Below, piece after piece: positions 1 through 13,742 of a stretch of DNA of 64,000 nt; the first letter of the stretch is position 1; each line of letters starts with the position of its first letter. Below the pieces are notes generated by a model. That model searched no databases. It saw nothing but the letters and a program-made list of their open reading frames with translations, and was not told the DNA's origin. The DNA is taken from contig NMRB01000376.1 of assembly GCA_002633025.1 (NCBI GenBank), forward strand, positions 133,571 to 197,570, given 5' to 3'. Origin of the DNA: Notospermus geniculatus. Its lineage: Eukaryota; Nemertea; Pilidiophora; Heteronemertea; Lineidae. A program made the position numbers and the translations under genes.

Positions 1-1316
1 GCACCAGGCTTCTTCAAACTTGATGCTTCACTTTACTCACCGTTCACCAGATTTCAGGATTAAAGTATTCACGACTTTCGAGAAAGTACGCCTCGCCCAT
101 ACTCTACATGTAGTTCTAAATTCACATCCCACTTGCCAATCGCTAATGTCAAATTTCGACTTTTCAGACCGTGTAAACATCAAAAGAGATGGTAACTTCC
201 AGCCAAGTAAACCTCCTCACAAAACCTTAAAATTCCCTTTTGTAGCTGGACAGCCACTTCTTTCGTCTGAAAGTCACTGCCTCAAGGAAACCTGAACATG
301 TTCACTAATATGGTAATTCATATAAACGAGATACATATGATTGTTTAATCACCCATTATGCCGTCTACATCAAGTCATATCCCGAGGCCATCGTGAAAAC
401 GAAAACCTATGAATAACATGAGGTAGAAAAGATGACTTTGAAGGCAAGGATCTGAAATACGCCATCAGCTCTTTGAAAAATATTAACTGATATCCACAAG
501 TTGCCTAACGATGCAGAGCTGTGTGCATGGGAAAGGATTTGAGAAATTTGGCGCTGAGGTACATGATACGGAATGGCAACGTATCATGGTTTTCTTAAAA
601 CTGGGCTAATGTATCAAAGGACTGGCACGACAAATGTACATTGGAAGGTTGTGCGAAGCAGAGCTAAACAATGACTGGTAATAATATGGCATGGGTTACT
701 TAAAACACTTGTGTCAAAAAAAACAGATACTACATCAATGGTACATGCAGTAAAGCAGATCTATAAACACGACGAAGACTTGTAATTATGACATACTACG
801 AAGACTGGTAATATGTCATAATTATTTAGTCCAGTTGTATTAAAAGGACAGGCAATAAGTATGCCTAAAAAGAAAGGTGAGTAAAAATAACCGGCCATGA
901 CCGTCATGGACACAACGCTCACGATGTGATACGCTAAGTTACGAGAGATGTCAGCCTGAAAAACATGGGTTTCTTATTTCCGTCGCAGAACATGTCTAGG
1001 GTTTCAGCCTTGTTGCCAGTTGTTTGTTTCCACAAAGGCCGTGTTGTTGAGCCAACGCCTACATCTTTCTCGTAACCCACACTTTCTCATAAGTAATGAA
1101 TACTTGGAAGATGAGTGGGCCTGGTGTCCGTGGAAGTCGAGATCGTCGAGAGTTGTGGATAATTTTGCCTTGAAGAACCTTTGTTTAGACTATTAGCTCA
1201 GTGTCCTCCCTTTAGTAGGCCTACATACAACGCCAAGATTTTGCCGCGTGTTCCATGTCTGCCAACTTAGAAGTGTCTATAGGCCTACTATACATTGTGC
1301 AGGAAACTACATGTAT
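1..1316. other. non-coding stretch, no gene seen
   Basis: I see no conserved coding segment, RNA gene or clear transposon end here. The only open frames are short and low in complexity, and none resembles a protein family I know. Confidence 0.5.
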
Positions 1317-1830
1317 CTATTGTATTGAAGGTGAGCTATGAGAATTGTCTGTTATTATAATTGCCTATTGTATTGAAGGTGAGCTATGAGAATTGTCTGT
1401 TATTATAATTGCCTATTGTATTGAAAGTGAGCTATGAGAATTGTCTGTTATTATAATTGTCTATTGTATTGAAAGTGAGCTACATGTATGAGAATTGTCT
1501 GTTATTATAATTGTCTATTGTATTGAAGGTGAGCTATGAGAATTGTCTGTTATTATAATTGCCTATTGTATTGAAGGTGAGCTATGAGAACTGAATTGCT
1601 TGTTAGTATTGAAGGTGAGCAATGAGGATTGTCTATTACTGTAATATAATTGCCTGTTTTATTGACGATGAGCTATGAGAATTGTCTATTAATACACATG
1701 TAATTGTCTATTGTATTGAAAGTGAGCTATGAGAATTGTCTGTTATTATAATTGTCTATTGTATTGAAGGTGAGCTATGAGAATTGTCTGTTATTATAAT
1801 TGCCTATTGTATTGAAGGTGCACTATGAGT
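1317..1830. repeat. 48-bp minisatellite, about ten copies
   Basis: A unit of about 48 bp starting ATTGTATTGAAGGTGAGC and ending TTATTATAATTGCCT repeats head to tail. Early units are nearly identical. Units near 1600-1700 are degenerate or partly deleted, and the last units return to the consensus. This mix of homogeneous and decayed units is typical of a minisatellite that changes by unequal exchange. There is no coding frame through the array. Confidence 0.9.
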
Positions 1831-3233
1831 GATCGAACCCGCACATTGATTCCCGAAGTATATTCATTTGGAATATGTCAAATAAATCACGAATTACATT
1901 TTCAACGATCAAATTGTACATGAATCCTTCTTCAAGCACTATCCAATATCTTTTAATGTTTAATATGACTACAATCTCATTATCCGTTCTTATCATTAGG
2001 AGTCACGTTCTGGATGACACGCTCACTCTCTTAATGGCATGCTAGTTAAGATAAAAGATAAGTTTTAGATTTCAATCTCAAATTGGCTTCGAGCTGAAAT
2101 TCACATGCCTGGCTATATGATTTGATTGTTCGTGAACAAAGAAGCGATTTATTTGCTTTTAAGGATTCACACGATTTCGCCCTGACATTTTGGAATCCTC
2201 AGGTTTTAGCACACAGTCACTATTCAGACTCATAGGGGTGACGAACTTCACTGAAAACAACTCTGTGTTGAATTAATTGCTATCTACATACATTAGAAAG
2301 TCCGACGATCACTAAAACTGCGTCTATACACTAGCAACATTTTCCTCAACATTTTTCAAGCATCCAGACAATTAAAAAATAATTTTTCAACGGGTTGTTC
2401 AGATTTTGATATAATTTGTTGGCAAGTGAAAACACGGTCAAAAGATCGTGTTGCTAAGGAATGTTTTTAAAATATTGGAAAAATGTTGCCAGTGCACAGG
2501 CAGCTTAAACTAAGCAGAGTTTTATCGAACGTGGCGGAGTGTAAAGCAACGACATAACATAAAGCAGTTTTCTTTCACGTCATACTTTTTAAACAACATG
2601 TATACATAACAACAAACGTTGATTGTAACCACAGTTCCACCAATGACAAACAATCTTCCCGCCATTTCACAGAAGGCGACGTGCACGGGGTGACAAAAAA
2701 TCTTGTTTGAGAAGCCAAACTATCGCAGTTTGCTTCCTTCTATCGCGATGCAACGTGATACGCTTTGAAGTCTGTTGTGAAAGTGCTCATAATGACGCTG
2801 ACATATCATGCCGTTTATGGATTCCCCCATTACCCAGGAAAAAACCCAGGATTTGGTGAGAATATGACCGATGAGAGTTCAGTTTGCACAATGCAACGAT
2901 TGCAGTTACTCCTAGACATAATGAACAACTTTTCTTGATGGATTCTTTCAGCGAAAACGTGTGAAAGGAAGCTGGGACCAAAGTGATGGCGACTGGTGGA
3001 GCAAGGTCTATAGACTGTCGGCTCCAGGCCCAGTCGCCAAACTGATAGACAGTGAAACAAATTTTCACAAGAAACCGCAAGACATAATGAATTGTGTGAT
3101 CACCATCACGAACCTCAAGTCACTTTCAGTTTTAGATTGATAGGCTATGTTTGCTTGGAGATTGAACGAATATTTTGACTGAGGGTTGGTGTGTTGCACT
3201 CTTTGATTCAGCTGACCATATACAGCAAATGAT
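1831..3233. other. non-coding stretch, no gene seen
   Basis: A/T-rich sequence with only short open frames. The two overlapping minus-strand frames around 2790-3080 resemble no known protein and lack convincing splice context. I see nothing to annotate. Confidence 0.45.
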
Positions 3234-3236
3234 TTA

Positions 3237-3563
3237 GGCCAAAAAAATAGTATCTGTTTCTTGTCCGCGCTGGCGTCATTCCCGAGCCCTTCGCATCGAA
3301 ATTTTTTTTTTCACCAATTTCAAATTTTCCCGCTTTGCTTATGCAGCACCTTCTTTTCAATGCATAGAAATCATTCATCACATGAAATCATCTTTATTTT
3401 TCATGAAACATGTGCTTTAAACATGTAGAGATAGTTTGCTGGTAATATTCACCCATCTATGAAGACAACTGAAAAATATATACTTGAATTTTTTTTAAAA
3501 ATTCGCATGCTCGCATCAACTTCCGCTGAGTTGCTGGACAAGAAACAGATATTTTTTTTGGCC
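3237..3563. mobile_element. MITE with TTA target duplication (Harbinger-like)
   Basis: The ends are inverted repeats: GGCCAAAAAAATA on the left, read back as TATTTTTTTTGGCC on the right. The match continues inward (ATCTGTTTCTTGTCC on the left against GGACAAGAAACAGAT on the right). Both ends are flanked by TTA (3234-3236 and 3564-3566), a 3-bp duplication of the TWA type seen with PIF/Harbinger elements. At 327 bp without a coding frame it is a non-autonomous copy. The superfamily is inferred from the target site only. Confidence 0.75.
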
Positions 3564-3566
3564 TTA

Positions 3567-6500
3567 TCGTTGTCTTTTCCGTTTGCATTGCTATTGGTTT
3601 TACGATAGCAGAATCAGATGATTAAGTATAAACCATCCCTGAATGGGTAATGATCGTAGATCACTCCGTATTCACACCTTAGCGTTCGTACTTCTTGGTG
3701 CAGCAGAAAGTGCAAGGCCATGATTTCTGATTCGATGAACCCTTGGTGAGGAAGATAAGCAACAAAATGCACTAAATACAGTCGTAAAAATTCAATTTTA
3801 GGGGAACTTATTGTAGAAGATCCCTTGTGGGTGCCTAGGAGTCGAATAACTCGTATATCTAAGCCACGATTATATGGAGTTGAAGATTCAGTAATATCTT
3901 CATGGCATGGTAGAAAGCCATTATTCAAGACGAGTTTGATGACAGAACACGAGATTAAAATATGCATAGCACTGTTTCAAATAATACGATATAGACGTAT
4001 ATCGTGTCGAAGGAAAAAATTGGAAAGGCGCTAACGGGAGGAAAACCGCTAGAATGGGTTTTAGATGTCAGTCAAGTCACATACAGTATACGCATATCAT
4101 CAACGTAAAAGTGAGCACTGGGCAGTGAGAAAAAACAACATCTTCCAGTGGACAAGACAATAAAGTGGACAAGACTATTCGATGACAAAGGAGATGACAT
4201 GCAAAAGAATTCTATGCACGCCCGTCAGAATCGTGGCATGACTGAAGGAACCCTACAAAAACCCTGCCAAAATGACTTCATATTCTGTACTCGTATTGGC
4301 TTTACAAAATGAAGCTAGCCAATTCAATCCCGTCCTCCTAATGATAACAGAACCACTACAGGTATCGTGCAAACGTTAGTAATTCTCGGATTAACACCAC
4401 CAACGTACTTAGGGTACTCTTGAAAAGGTCAAACTCGACCGACGCCACTTTCATGCGTCGTGAGTTCAGTCAAAAGCTGACATTTCTCTTACGGCTGGAT
4501 CCATTATGATATTACAAATAGTATCTTGCCTGCTAGTAAAATATAAACATAAACATCGCTGCATTAAAGTTTGTTTATCCGTTGTGCTAGCGTTTGTTTG
4601 TTGTGAGAAACTCATTTGCTTACAGCCTCATAGAGACTTGTATGTAAAAACTACGTCAGTGTTTTCATCGTTTTTGATGTGTCTGTGTGTCAAAGGCAGT
4701 GCAACCTGCATACATGTACATGTATATGTTTGACTGAAACCTTCGTAGGCTCCTTTTTGAAAGAAAAAAGGCAGTAGGTTTTCCTGTTTACCTTTCATTG
4801 TTTGTTGATAAAGACGGATAGAGTTACGATGTACATGTATATTTAATTTTGAAATTTATCTTTAAAAATTCAAGATGCACCGCATCTCTCTCGGTCTTAC
4901 ATGATATGCTAAAAGACGCACTGGCCGCAGGGATTTGAGGAACCAACCATCTCCAGAAATACATTAGGTCCCGGAAATGAAGTTGAATTTCGTATTTCGT
5001 ACTTCGTGTTTCTTCAGATTTGCGAAACCTCACTATTATCCCCGACTCCTGCAACATATGTCACCCGAAGGTGCCGTTTCTAGTTTAATGTTCGTAGCAT
5101 TATTTCGAGCAATTATCGAGTTACATGTATTTGCAACGACACGTTGTAGGCCTAGGCCTACATTTGTAGTTCCTTTCGCCACAAATGACGTTGATACTGC
5201 CATTTTTACTGTGCGATATTCCTTTAACCAGCAAAAAACAGATGAGAAATGTCTTCAAGGTTACCACCTACAGGTTTAACCGAGTTACAATCGTATCATT
5301 AAAAAACCTTAGTCATTCATCCAACTAATTCTTTCGGCATTGCATTGCATACGTTCTTATCATTTGCATTAGAAACGCGATCCATCAAGAAAAAAATCAA
5401 CTGACAAGTTGACATGTTGCATTTTATTAAATTGGCTTCCTACAGTTTCATCGTTTAGGTGTCATCGAATACAAAACTAATAACAATATTTTATTGTCAT
5501 CATATTAAATGATACCGTATAACATGTAATACACTAATATTGCTTCATCTTTTTTCATTGATTTTATCATGATAACGGCAAAAACATGGATGTGAAGACC
5601 CTTATACCAAGTTATATGAAATTACCAAGTTAGTATATAATGGGTTGAACTGAGTTCGGTGCTGAATGTTAAAGAGTGTCATGTGGTACGATTGAGCTTT
5701 TTTTCTTTTGAGTGATGATCTGTTTGCAGTTTTGGCGTACTTAGATTTACAGATAGGGCTTCGTTTTTCCACTTCAAAAGACAGGAAAATAGCATTTTTT
5801 TATCCACGCACATCCTGCCTATCACGCATGCTGAACAATCATGCACCTAAATCACGAAAATTGATTTTACGTTTGAGCAGTGCTATTCGTTTTAATTGCC
5901 GTAACAGCATACAGGAAAGGTTCAATTTATTTTGATTAAGGTATAATCAAATGCCTTGATGTTGCAAGGATTTGTTGATGTTACTGATTTAATTTTGAAT
6001 TCTAATGATTTGCTACATGACAGGGTTTCTTCACCAACTACGCCTCGGTATGAAAAACAAAAGAAGGATTTCGTTCGGCATTCTTCTCGAAGACATACAC
6101 TCGTGAGAGCTGCACGAACATTTCCAATGTAATTTCGCATTTTCCAAAGATGATTGTTTTGTAACTTTACGATCAGCATGCCCATTAGACAATTATTAGT
6201 CAATATTTGTCATCCAAGCTTATCATCAAATTGTCAAATGTAATTTAAAGTAGACAACACCTATTTTACTCGAAAGTGAACGATTCTCCCGCCAACGATC
6301 CACACTATTGTTCGAACAGTTTGGACGACCAATCAAAACTGCCGTTCAGAATAAAAGCCGAATATGGGGGCAATCAATGCGTGGCTCTCATAAGCGTATG
6401 ACGGTCGGCTTTCCCGAGTACCCACCCCTGAGCACACCTACATTCAATGGGGATCTTAGCTCACTGCCTCAATTGGTGTCACTAGTGGCTAATATTGAAA

Positions 6501-7785
6501 TGAAAGTGATATCCAGGTACTGATCAATTTCCCACACAAAAGGCGTCAATTGTATAGGGCCTGGTTGCGGTGTGCTGCCCTCTATCGTAGTTATGACCCC
6601 CATTCTATGTGTACTTGAACACCAACCCCCAAAAAGCATCGAGAATGATCGTAACATTGCACGTGGCGCCCCAGGCATTTGATTGAAAAATCATTTACTC
6701 CGACAGTGCTGCCACCAGTAGCCTTGCGATGAAACACGCAGACATTACTTAGCAGTACGTTAAAAAATAATGTCCAAGACATCCCACTCCTGGAGCTCAC
6801 AGGGAGTCGAGACTCTGCGGAAGGTTTTCACTAAAGTAATATTGAAAAGGCTTCGGTTAGGTTAATTATCCGACCGACATCCGCGGGGTGAAATTTAATT
6901 ACCTGGTTTCGAAAACCCAACACTGGATTCTATGATTAGATAAAATGTATAATATTGAGGTAGTTCCGATCCCATGCGTCATCTATCACCTCGAGTGGAG
7001 GTAATCTGAATGGTCGCCGGATAAGACGTCGATTCTAATTATCTTTCCTTTTTCAAATCAAATTATTGCTGTATTGCACGTCGCCTTTAATGCATTTCAA
7101 GGTTGCGTCGAAAAAGCCGCATATAAAATGCAAAAAAAATCGTCCGAAGGAAATCACCTACCGACCTGGTGGTGAGGTTAAAGATATTTCACAACGAGGT
7201 ACCAGTGTGCCAAGTCTGGTGAATTTATGCAGAGATTGAATACTACATGTATACTGCCATCCGCAGTTTGAATCAGAATATCTAATCAAGACAATGGCAG
7301 CTGTAAGTTGTTTTTCTTCCGATGCGTCCTGTTGAGCAATATCGCATGGGAAGAAGATTGTGGTGCATGCGACATATCTTCGCAAACAGGCACGCTTTAC
7401 CGCCAGCGCTTAGCTACACGCAGTATAAAACCTTTCTCCCTCATTATGTTTAGATTCGAACTAAATGGATTCTAGTTCTCCATTTTGCATCCTCTTACCA
7501 CAATAAATTGATTCCCAGTGTGAATTTTTTCGCACTGTCGATTTGAAATTTACATTGCGTGAGAAAGAATTAAATTTGACAGAGTGCATATGATTTGGCT
7601 AGATTCTACAGTTGGGATTAAGCGGAGTGCATATCATCATGAGCTCCGGGTGAGCTTCGACACGAAAAGGTAGATTGTCGGCAACGAAAACAAGCAAAGG
7701 GATACGAAGTCTCCGCCACAATTAAGCAGCTACGGATAGGAACCCAGAGAACGACCGCCGCTTTGCTTTGCTGCGCTGCGAGTAA
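3567..7785. other. non-coding stretch, no gene seen
   Basis: Apart from the dispersed repeat at 4850-5040 I recognise nothing. Several open frames of 70-117 codons occur, the longest on the minus strand at 3614-3967. None shows a known domain, and their composition is that of random A/T-rich sequence. Confidence 0.4.
4850..5040. repeat. dispersed repeat, copy 1
   Basis: About 190 bp are shared with 22430-22640. The best-kept parts are CAGAAATACATTAGGTCC and TTTCGTATTTCGTACTTCGT, followed by TTGCGAAA and CTCACTATT. Both copies also keep an interior AAAAGACGC word. The copies are diverged, so this is an old interspersed element of unknown type. Confidence 0.6.
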
Positions 7786-7789
7786 CTAA

Positions 7790-8050
7790 AGGGCCACGAT
7801 ATTGCCACTTTTGTCGACAGGTGGCGCCACCCGGCGGTGACTGCATCATTCTCCAACACCGTAGTTCTGCATTTCGCCTCAGCGTGGGAGAATTTATGAT
7901 TACAATGCAATGCATAGGCCTACGCTGATACCCTAAGAATGAGGTTATCTACATGGGGCGAGGTTGATGAGCAGTATTAAAACAACATTGTCAATAGAGG
8001 TCTCCCTTAACGCGGGTATGTTTAGCGCAGGATCGGGAAGGAATGCCCCT
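7790..8050. mobile_element. TTAA-type MITE, GGGCCACG family
   Basis: The left end AGGGCCACGATATTGCC follows CTAA (a mutated TTAA), and the right end GGAATGCCCCT is followed by TTAA (8051-8054). The interior shares long segments with the element at 18282-18544, for example GGCGGTGACTGCATCATTCT and GGTATGTTTAGCGCAGGAT. A TTAA target is the signature of piggyBac-type transposition. There is no transposase frame, so this is a non-autonomous copy. Confidence 0.7.
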
Positions 8051-8454
8051 TTAACCGTTTAGCATGCAAAGTTGCATTCTTTCAAATTTGAAAATTATAG
8101 AAAAAAATAGAAAGTACCTAAAAACTCATACCAGTAAAGTACATCTGTATTCATTAAAAAGTTCTTACCTGTGCTTCTCAACTGCGACACTGCCAGGGTT
8201 TCCGTAACTTTTAAGAATCCTTTTTATTTTTTTATTTTTTTCTTCTCTTCCATGAAACTGCCTCTGGCATGAAAGGATTAACCTGTAAAAGTACAGAACA
8301 TTTAAAGTTAGTGATTTAACAGCACTCGGCCCGGGGCGTGATCTCAAGAGGATGGATGAACTATTCGAACTTGAACTAAACTGTCATAATCTCAATCATT
8401 TGTGTACCATTTCTTGCCCAAAAATGTTTCTTTGGATTTCTGTTTTAACTTCAT

Positions 8455-8545
8455 TTATCATTTCAGTTTATCATTTATCATTTTTCATTTATCATTTCAA
8501 TTTATCATTTATCATTTATCATTTTTCATTTATCGTTTCATCACT
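8455..8545. repeat. low-complexity ATCATTT repeat
   Basis: Short units of the type TTTATCATTT recur with small variations for about 90 bp. This is a simple-sequence tract. The open frame across it is a by-product of the repeat. Confidence 0.85.
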
Positions 8546-9260
8546 TTAATTATCATTTCATTTCTATTAAAATTGAAATGAACTACCCGTATACTCAATT
8601 TTCATATTTCAGTAACTCATTACACATATATTTTCCATTCAAAATCAAAATCCGAAAATGAACGCCTATGTGAACAGTTTACGCAGAAGCAATGTATGTT
8701 CATTCTTCAAGTTTTGGTCCGATGATTAGTGCCAAATCAAAAGAGAGAAAAGTTAGCTCCAACATTGGAGTGGTCTAAGATGTTTTATAGGCTGAGAAAT
8801 TTTTTAATTTTGTGCAGCTATTTAAAAGCTTAAAGTCGAGTTGAAATTGCGTTGCCTATTATTTGATGACAAAACACATGACAAAGTGCATAGAATTAGC
8901 GAGGGACGTCACTGTCACTGCCTTGCTTTAATCAGTTCGCGTTTAATCAACGTCTGCCACTTAGAGATGCTGGCGTCTCTACCCCTATCCTCTTAATGCA
9001 GCCGCTAATTGCTTATGTTTTCCGCAGCAATACCTAGAACGAGTCGATATACAGTACTTTCTCGAGTTAATGGGTACAGGGTTTACAGTGTGCGTGCACT
9101 CTAAGCCCTCAAGTCACCAAAGTTTTATCCAAGATGGTTTAGGTAAACACCTCAACACCTCAACAAAAGAAAGTTCCCCGTACATCACTGGGCATATTTT
9201 CTAAAGTGTCCACGACAACGTGATGATAATTGGAGGATGACCACTTTGTTCTATGTTCTA

Positions 9261-9395
9261 AAGCCGCCCATACACGTTCAATATTATTGCACAATATTGT
9301 GCTTCTGGCACGATGGGCGGAAGAAAGATTGGCAATAATATTGCCCATTTCGGTCCTCATATTGTGCAATAATATTGAATGTGTATGGGCGGCTT
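9261..9395. mobile_element. 135-bp MITE with TA flanks
   Basis: The inverted ends AAGCCGCCCATACAC and GTGTATGGGCGGCTT match almost perfectly. The match extends through TTCAATATTATTGCACAATA, giving arms of about 40 bp. TA flanks both sides, as for Tc1/mariner-type insertions. The centre is too small to code for anything. Confidence 0.75.
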
Positions 9396-9519
9396 TAGCT
9401 TAAATGGGTGAAGAAGACAGCGCCATACCTATTGTCACGCATGACTGAAATTGTATTAAATGAACTTTGTTGAGGGAGGAGTTTATATTTATTGCCGACT
9501 TTACTGCCCGTGCACCAAG

Positions 9520-9571
9520 TATGGGCGGTATTTTCCGCCAAAAAGGCAGAAAATACTTAGTACCGCCCATA
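9520..9571. repeat. imperfect palindrome
   Basis: TATGGGCGGTATTTTCCGCC is followed after five bases by a near inverse copy ending ACCGCCCATA. This is probably a decayed mini-transposon or a simple cruciform. No function is evident. Confidence 0.6.
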
Positions 9572-12376
9572 ATAATCAAGCTTTTCTGACAAAGATGTAA
9601 AGAAGTTGCAGTATGAAAACTATTTCTTCTGCTGTAACGTCATCAGGCCTACATGTAATTTTAATATCACAATACTAGGCACCCACACTCTGCGTGAAGT
9701 TAGTCAATGCAAACCTGAAGACAGTAGGCCTACATGATCAGTAACCGGCTGGAATTTCCGCCATGCGATCAATGGCACATAAACTTCAATTTCAGACATC
9801 TATATCTTCATTGGCGATATTAGGACATAAATTTATCACGTTTTTTAAGAAGTATCCTGTGTGGTCAAGGAAGAAACGTCGAAACGAAGAGCCTAAGCAA
9901 AAGAGGTATGCGTGAGGATACTGGTTTCAGTCATGGCTGGAGCCCAGTATATCTACTTCACATTCCGGTGACTTATTAGACATTCCCTGACTGTTAACAC
10001 AATTGCAACACCAAAGTCTATTCCAAGCCGCCGCATTGGTTGATAACCTTCGGGATATCTTCGCAAAAGCCACCTTATCGTTTTGTGAAAGCCTAACCAA
10101 ATCGAATACTTACAACACCTGGGTAACAATTTACACAAGAACGGATGTTCGTAAGTATGCGCTAGTTGTAACATTTCCGATAGGGGAAAGTATGTTAACA
10201 ACGTGATGGTTTGTGATCCTTGGATAACGTTCAACGTTAACGATAGCATTTATTGATTTAATGATCAAATCTAACTAAGAAACTGACTGAAACCTATTAA
10301 TAAATGCTACATGTACATGTAAGCAAGGAATTTGCGAAAGCCGGCTGTGTACAGTGGCTACAAAAAATCAGTACGAAGCGAATTGTAAGAACTCCCGTTT
10401 TTGTTCCATATTTTCAAAGAAAATCGAGTAGAGAATGCTTCTTTTTGTTTTTAGAGGACCACGTGTATCTCAGTTCAATAAAGATCTCTGTGTAAAGCAG
10501 AATAAGATTCCGTCATGCTGCACAAACTGAAGGGCGGCCTTTATACAGAAATCTTCCTTCCCCATTCTGGATACCAAAGCAAGACAAGAGACACCAGGTT
10601 TCAAATCATATTCTAACTGAAAGCCCAATTAACGCGGGCGAATGTTAAAAAAATCTATTTATCGCGCACAAATTTGGTTTCATTCAAAACTGTCATCATT
10701 AATTCCAAAATCCAAAGAGAGAGCGAACCCGCAGAAGTCATTTTAAAAAAGATAGCTGTAGATGCAACCGAGCGATTAGAACGGCGAAGCCATTTAATGT
10801 AATTCGCATTTTTCCTCAGTTAGCCAGTGTCATTCAGTAAGAAGCTTGCATTGCCGCACAGATGTAACTGTTTCAATAATTGTTTCGCCATAATCCATTA
10901 GCCCGTCAATGCGTATTAGACTTTTTCGACGTTGCATATTCCCATTAGGCGATCACAACATTTCACTTTTTGAGAGCAATTATGGTTGGAAACCTGGAAA
11001 CCTCTTCTAAGTGGTACAGACAGGAAGAGGTCGCCAGTTTTAGGAGAATAACCCCGGGTTACCCTGACCACTTTTTACCATCAATTATCGCTTTATGTTT
11101 TCACTAAAACAGGATGCAGGTGTGAAAGGAATGGTATTCCTAGGAATGCAAGTCCGAATTACGACAGACTGTTATCGCAAGGTTAATATTCGATTGGTCT
11201 TAGCAAGAATATATAAGTACATGTACCAAGAATGTGGAACTCCGAATATGTGCCAAAAAGTGAGTTTAGTAAATGACCTCTGGCGACCCTGTAACCGAAT
11301 GGATCTTAATTTGTGAAGGATTATTGTGTAGAGAAGATCATTACCAGCAAAATGACACCTCCCATAGTCAGATAGTTACATGCACTCAGAAACAACCGAG
11401 CTACAAAGCATTTTTGAATGGACCATATTCTCGACAAATTGATGTTGTAATTGATCTCAGAGTTGGGCACTCTGACCTATACAACAAATCCATGGTTTCA
11501 CCAAAATAAAAAAAAATTGAATACTAGTAATTTGTCTGCAACTTTAAATAGGAATAATGATGATATTCTAAATAATACAATTCAGTCAACAACCGTTAAA
11601 TCTAAACATTGGTTATTTAATTAGAAGGCCTATAATTACTGTACGCCCTCTATTATCAGAAAAAGTAACTTAATGCCCACCCTTTTGCTTTACTACTAGT
11701 TATACATTCTTGGTACTTATATATTCTTGGTCTTAGCCATATCATTTTCTCTTGTTGAACAATAAAACTTTGCTTAAACTTGGATTCCAGGTGGGACTTA
11801 GATTTGTCACACCGGTATTTCACGTAATATTTTCACACAAATAATTGGTGCAAAACTGCAGACCAACTTTCTTATAAAGTCTTCCAAGTTGTATGATTGC
11901 CATCACCGCATAGTAAGTTAGCGTATGGACCATTTTCCATGAATGTCTTTTTCGCCTGATCATAGAGCCACCCAAAAACGAAATGCCACTATTTTCCAAT
12001 AAATTGCCATCATCACTGTAAACCGATAAATTTTTTAATCGCCTCAAAGTCTTGCGAGACTATTTTTCTTCTCATTATCAGCCAATCAGAAAAGAGCAAA
12101 AGATTTGGTGCAGCACTATCTAGAAATGATTCCGAAATTTTACTCATTAACTTCAAGTTATACGGAAGTACAGTACCGATGACTCTGAGAGGTTAATACC
12201 TTCAACTGACGGAGCTAATGTAATGGGTGCAAATTCGGAGTAAACAATCTCGTCTTCCGTCATTGGCCCCAATTCTCAACAATGTCATATGGAATAATAT
12301 CAGAATTGAAACACATCGGACCAAGGCTGTTTGATGCAGAAAAATCATTTTTTTAAATTATATCCACGATTATAAG
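9572..12376. other. non-coding stretch, no gene seen
   Basis: Open frames up to 98 codons occur on both strands near 9950-10250 and 11095-11510. None shows a recognisable domain or a usable exon structure. I found no transposon ends in this stretch. Confidence 0.4.
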
Positions 12377-12630
12377 GAAGGGAGTAAGAAATAAAAATGG
12401 AAAATAAGTAGTGGGAAATTTTGGAATTTTGTGCGAATTTTTCAATTTCTCAAATTGGGAGAAAATATTTTCCATTTTTGAGAAATATTGGCCGAAAAAT
12501 CAGACAAAATATCATTTCATTTTAAGAAAATTTCTCAAAATGGGAAAAATTTTCTCCCGATTTGAGAAATTGAAAAATTCGCGCAGAATTTCCCACTTCT
12601 TATTTTCCACTTTTATTTCTTACTCCCTTC
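12377..12630. mobile_element. 254-bp palindromic MITE, GGGAGTAAG family, copy 1
   Basis: The left end GAAGGGAGTAAGAAATAAAA is mirrored by the right end TTTTATTTCTTACTCCCTTC. The two halves are inverse copies over most of the length (GAATTTTTCAATTTCTCAAA against TTTGAGAAATTGAAAAATTC). A second copy lies at 21308-21573. The 77-codon frame inside is an artefact of the palindrome. Confidence 0.8.
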
Positions 12631-13216
12631 AAGGGGAAAAATAATAAAATGTTAGTTACCAGCAGCTACCAACGCAGTATGTCTTCGCAAATTTTAAAAT
12701 AGCCACTCTGTCTAACGCCATGTTAACAAGCCATTCGATGATTGGGAAAGATGAATCGCGCGAGGTTTGCTAACCATAATGAAGGAGTGCTATCCACCAT
12801 CACGTAGTAAGTTAGCGGAGCGATTAACCTGCGTGGTCTGTGTGGCCTTTGAAAGCATAGTCGGGCCTACCTGAGAAAAGCAAACTACAAGCTTTATGAA
12901 GAAAGAATGCGTATCAGTTACGGTGGAATTGTAGTTTAGATTATCCAAGTGTAAACTATCAATATTCAGTTACAGCACATGTTTTTTGTGGTAAGCGTTA
13001 AGGAAGAACATGGTGAAGAAACTGGCCGACCAGAAACAATTCCGTAGCAAGAGAGTTCTTTACCGTCATCGTCGACATACGGAGACCCATTTCCAAAACA
13101 CGCATGCATTAGTGCATATCCAACGGCGGATTTGTACTTCAGATCATCCGAGTGCTTCATTCTACACAGTTACATGAAATACGAGGTAATGGAGCTTGAA
13201 TTTTCTTAAAAGTTAA

Positions 13217-13598
13217 AGGGAGACATCCGAAAGATATTGCCCGGCGGGCACTAGTTGTTTTTGTTTTGATTAGCGCACAGCGCCGTCTGTTAATCAACGG
13301 TGACACTACGCTATGGCACAGGCCCCTGGAGAGCTATCAGTGAGTTTAGAACATGTATCTAACTAAAAAAACACTAGTTTGTAAAAAAAACACACCCCGA
13401 GCTCACGAATTCGTGAGCTCGGGGTGTGTTTTAGATACGTGTTGTGTTTTTTAGATACGTTTGTTTAGGTACGTGTTCTAAACTCACTGTAGCTCTCCAG
13501 GAGCCTGTGCCATAGCGTAGTGTCACCGACGGCGCTGTGCGCTAATCAAAACAAAAAAAACAAGTGCCCGCCGGGCAATATCTTTCGGATGTCTCTCT
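13217..13598. mobile_element. TTAA MITE, AGGGAGACAT family, copy 1
   Basis: This 382-bp element is a near-complete palindrome with ends AGGGAGACATCCGAAAGATA and the inverse. TTAA flanks both sides (13213-13216 and 13599-13602). The centre is a perfect GAGCTCACGAATTCGTGAGC hairpin. A second copy at 61799-62169 shares the termini, the GCCCGGCGGGCA block and the centre. The TTAA target points to piggyBac-type mobilisation, although the AGGG end is not the CCC end usual for that group, so the superfamily is uncertain. Confidence 0.85.
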
Positions 13599-13742
13599 TT
13601 AAATAACCTAGCTACTTGCAGGAAAGTGCGATAAAACAAGCGCGCGTTTGGGGGGATAAAATTTCGAGTCACATTGAGACTGTTTACACATTGCATTTCA
13701 TTCCAAATTTAACTCTTTTTTTCTTTTTCCATGCAATATTAA

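Noticed and set aside
12411-12644. Open frame of 77 codons (and the 152-codon frame at 21341)
   Set aside because: Both run through the GGGAGTAAG palindromic MITE and encode the same low-complexity Phe/Lys-rich sequence.
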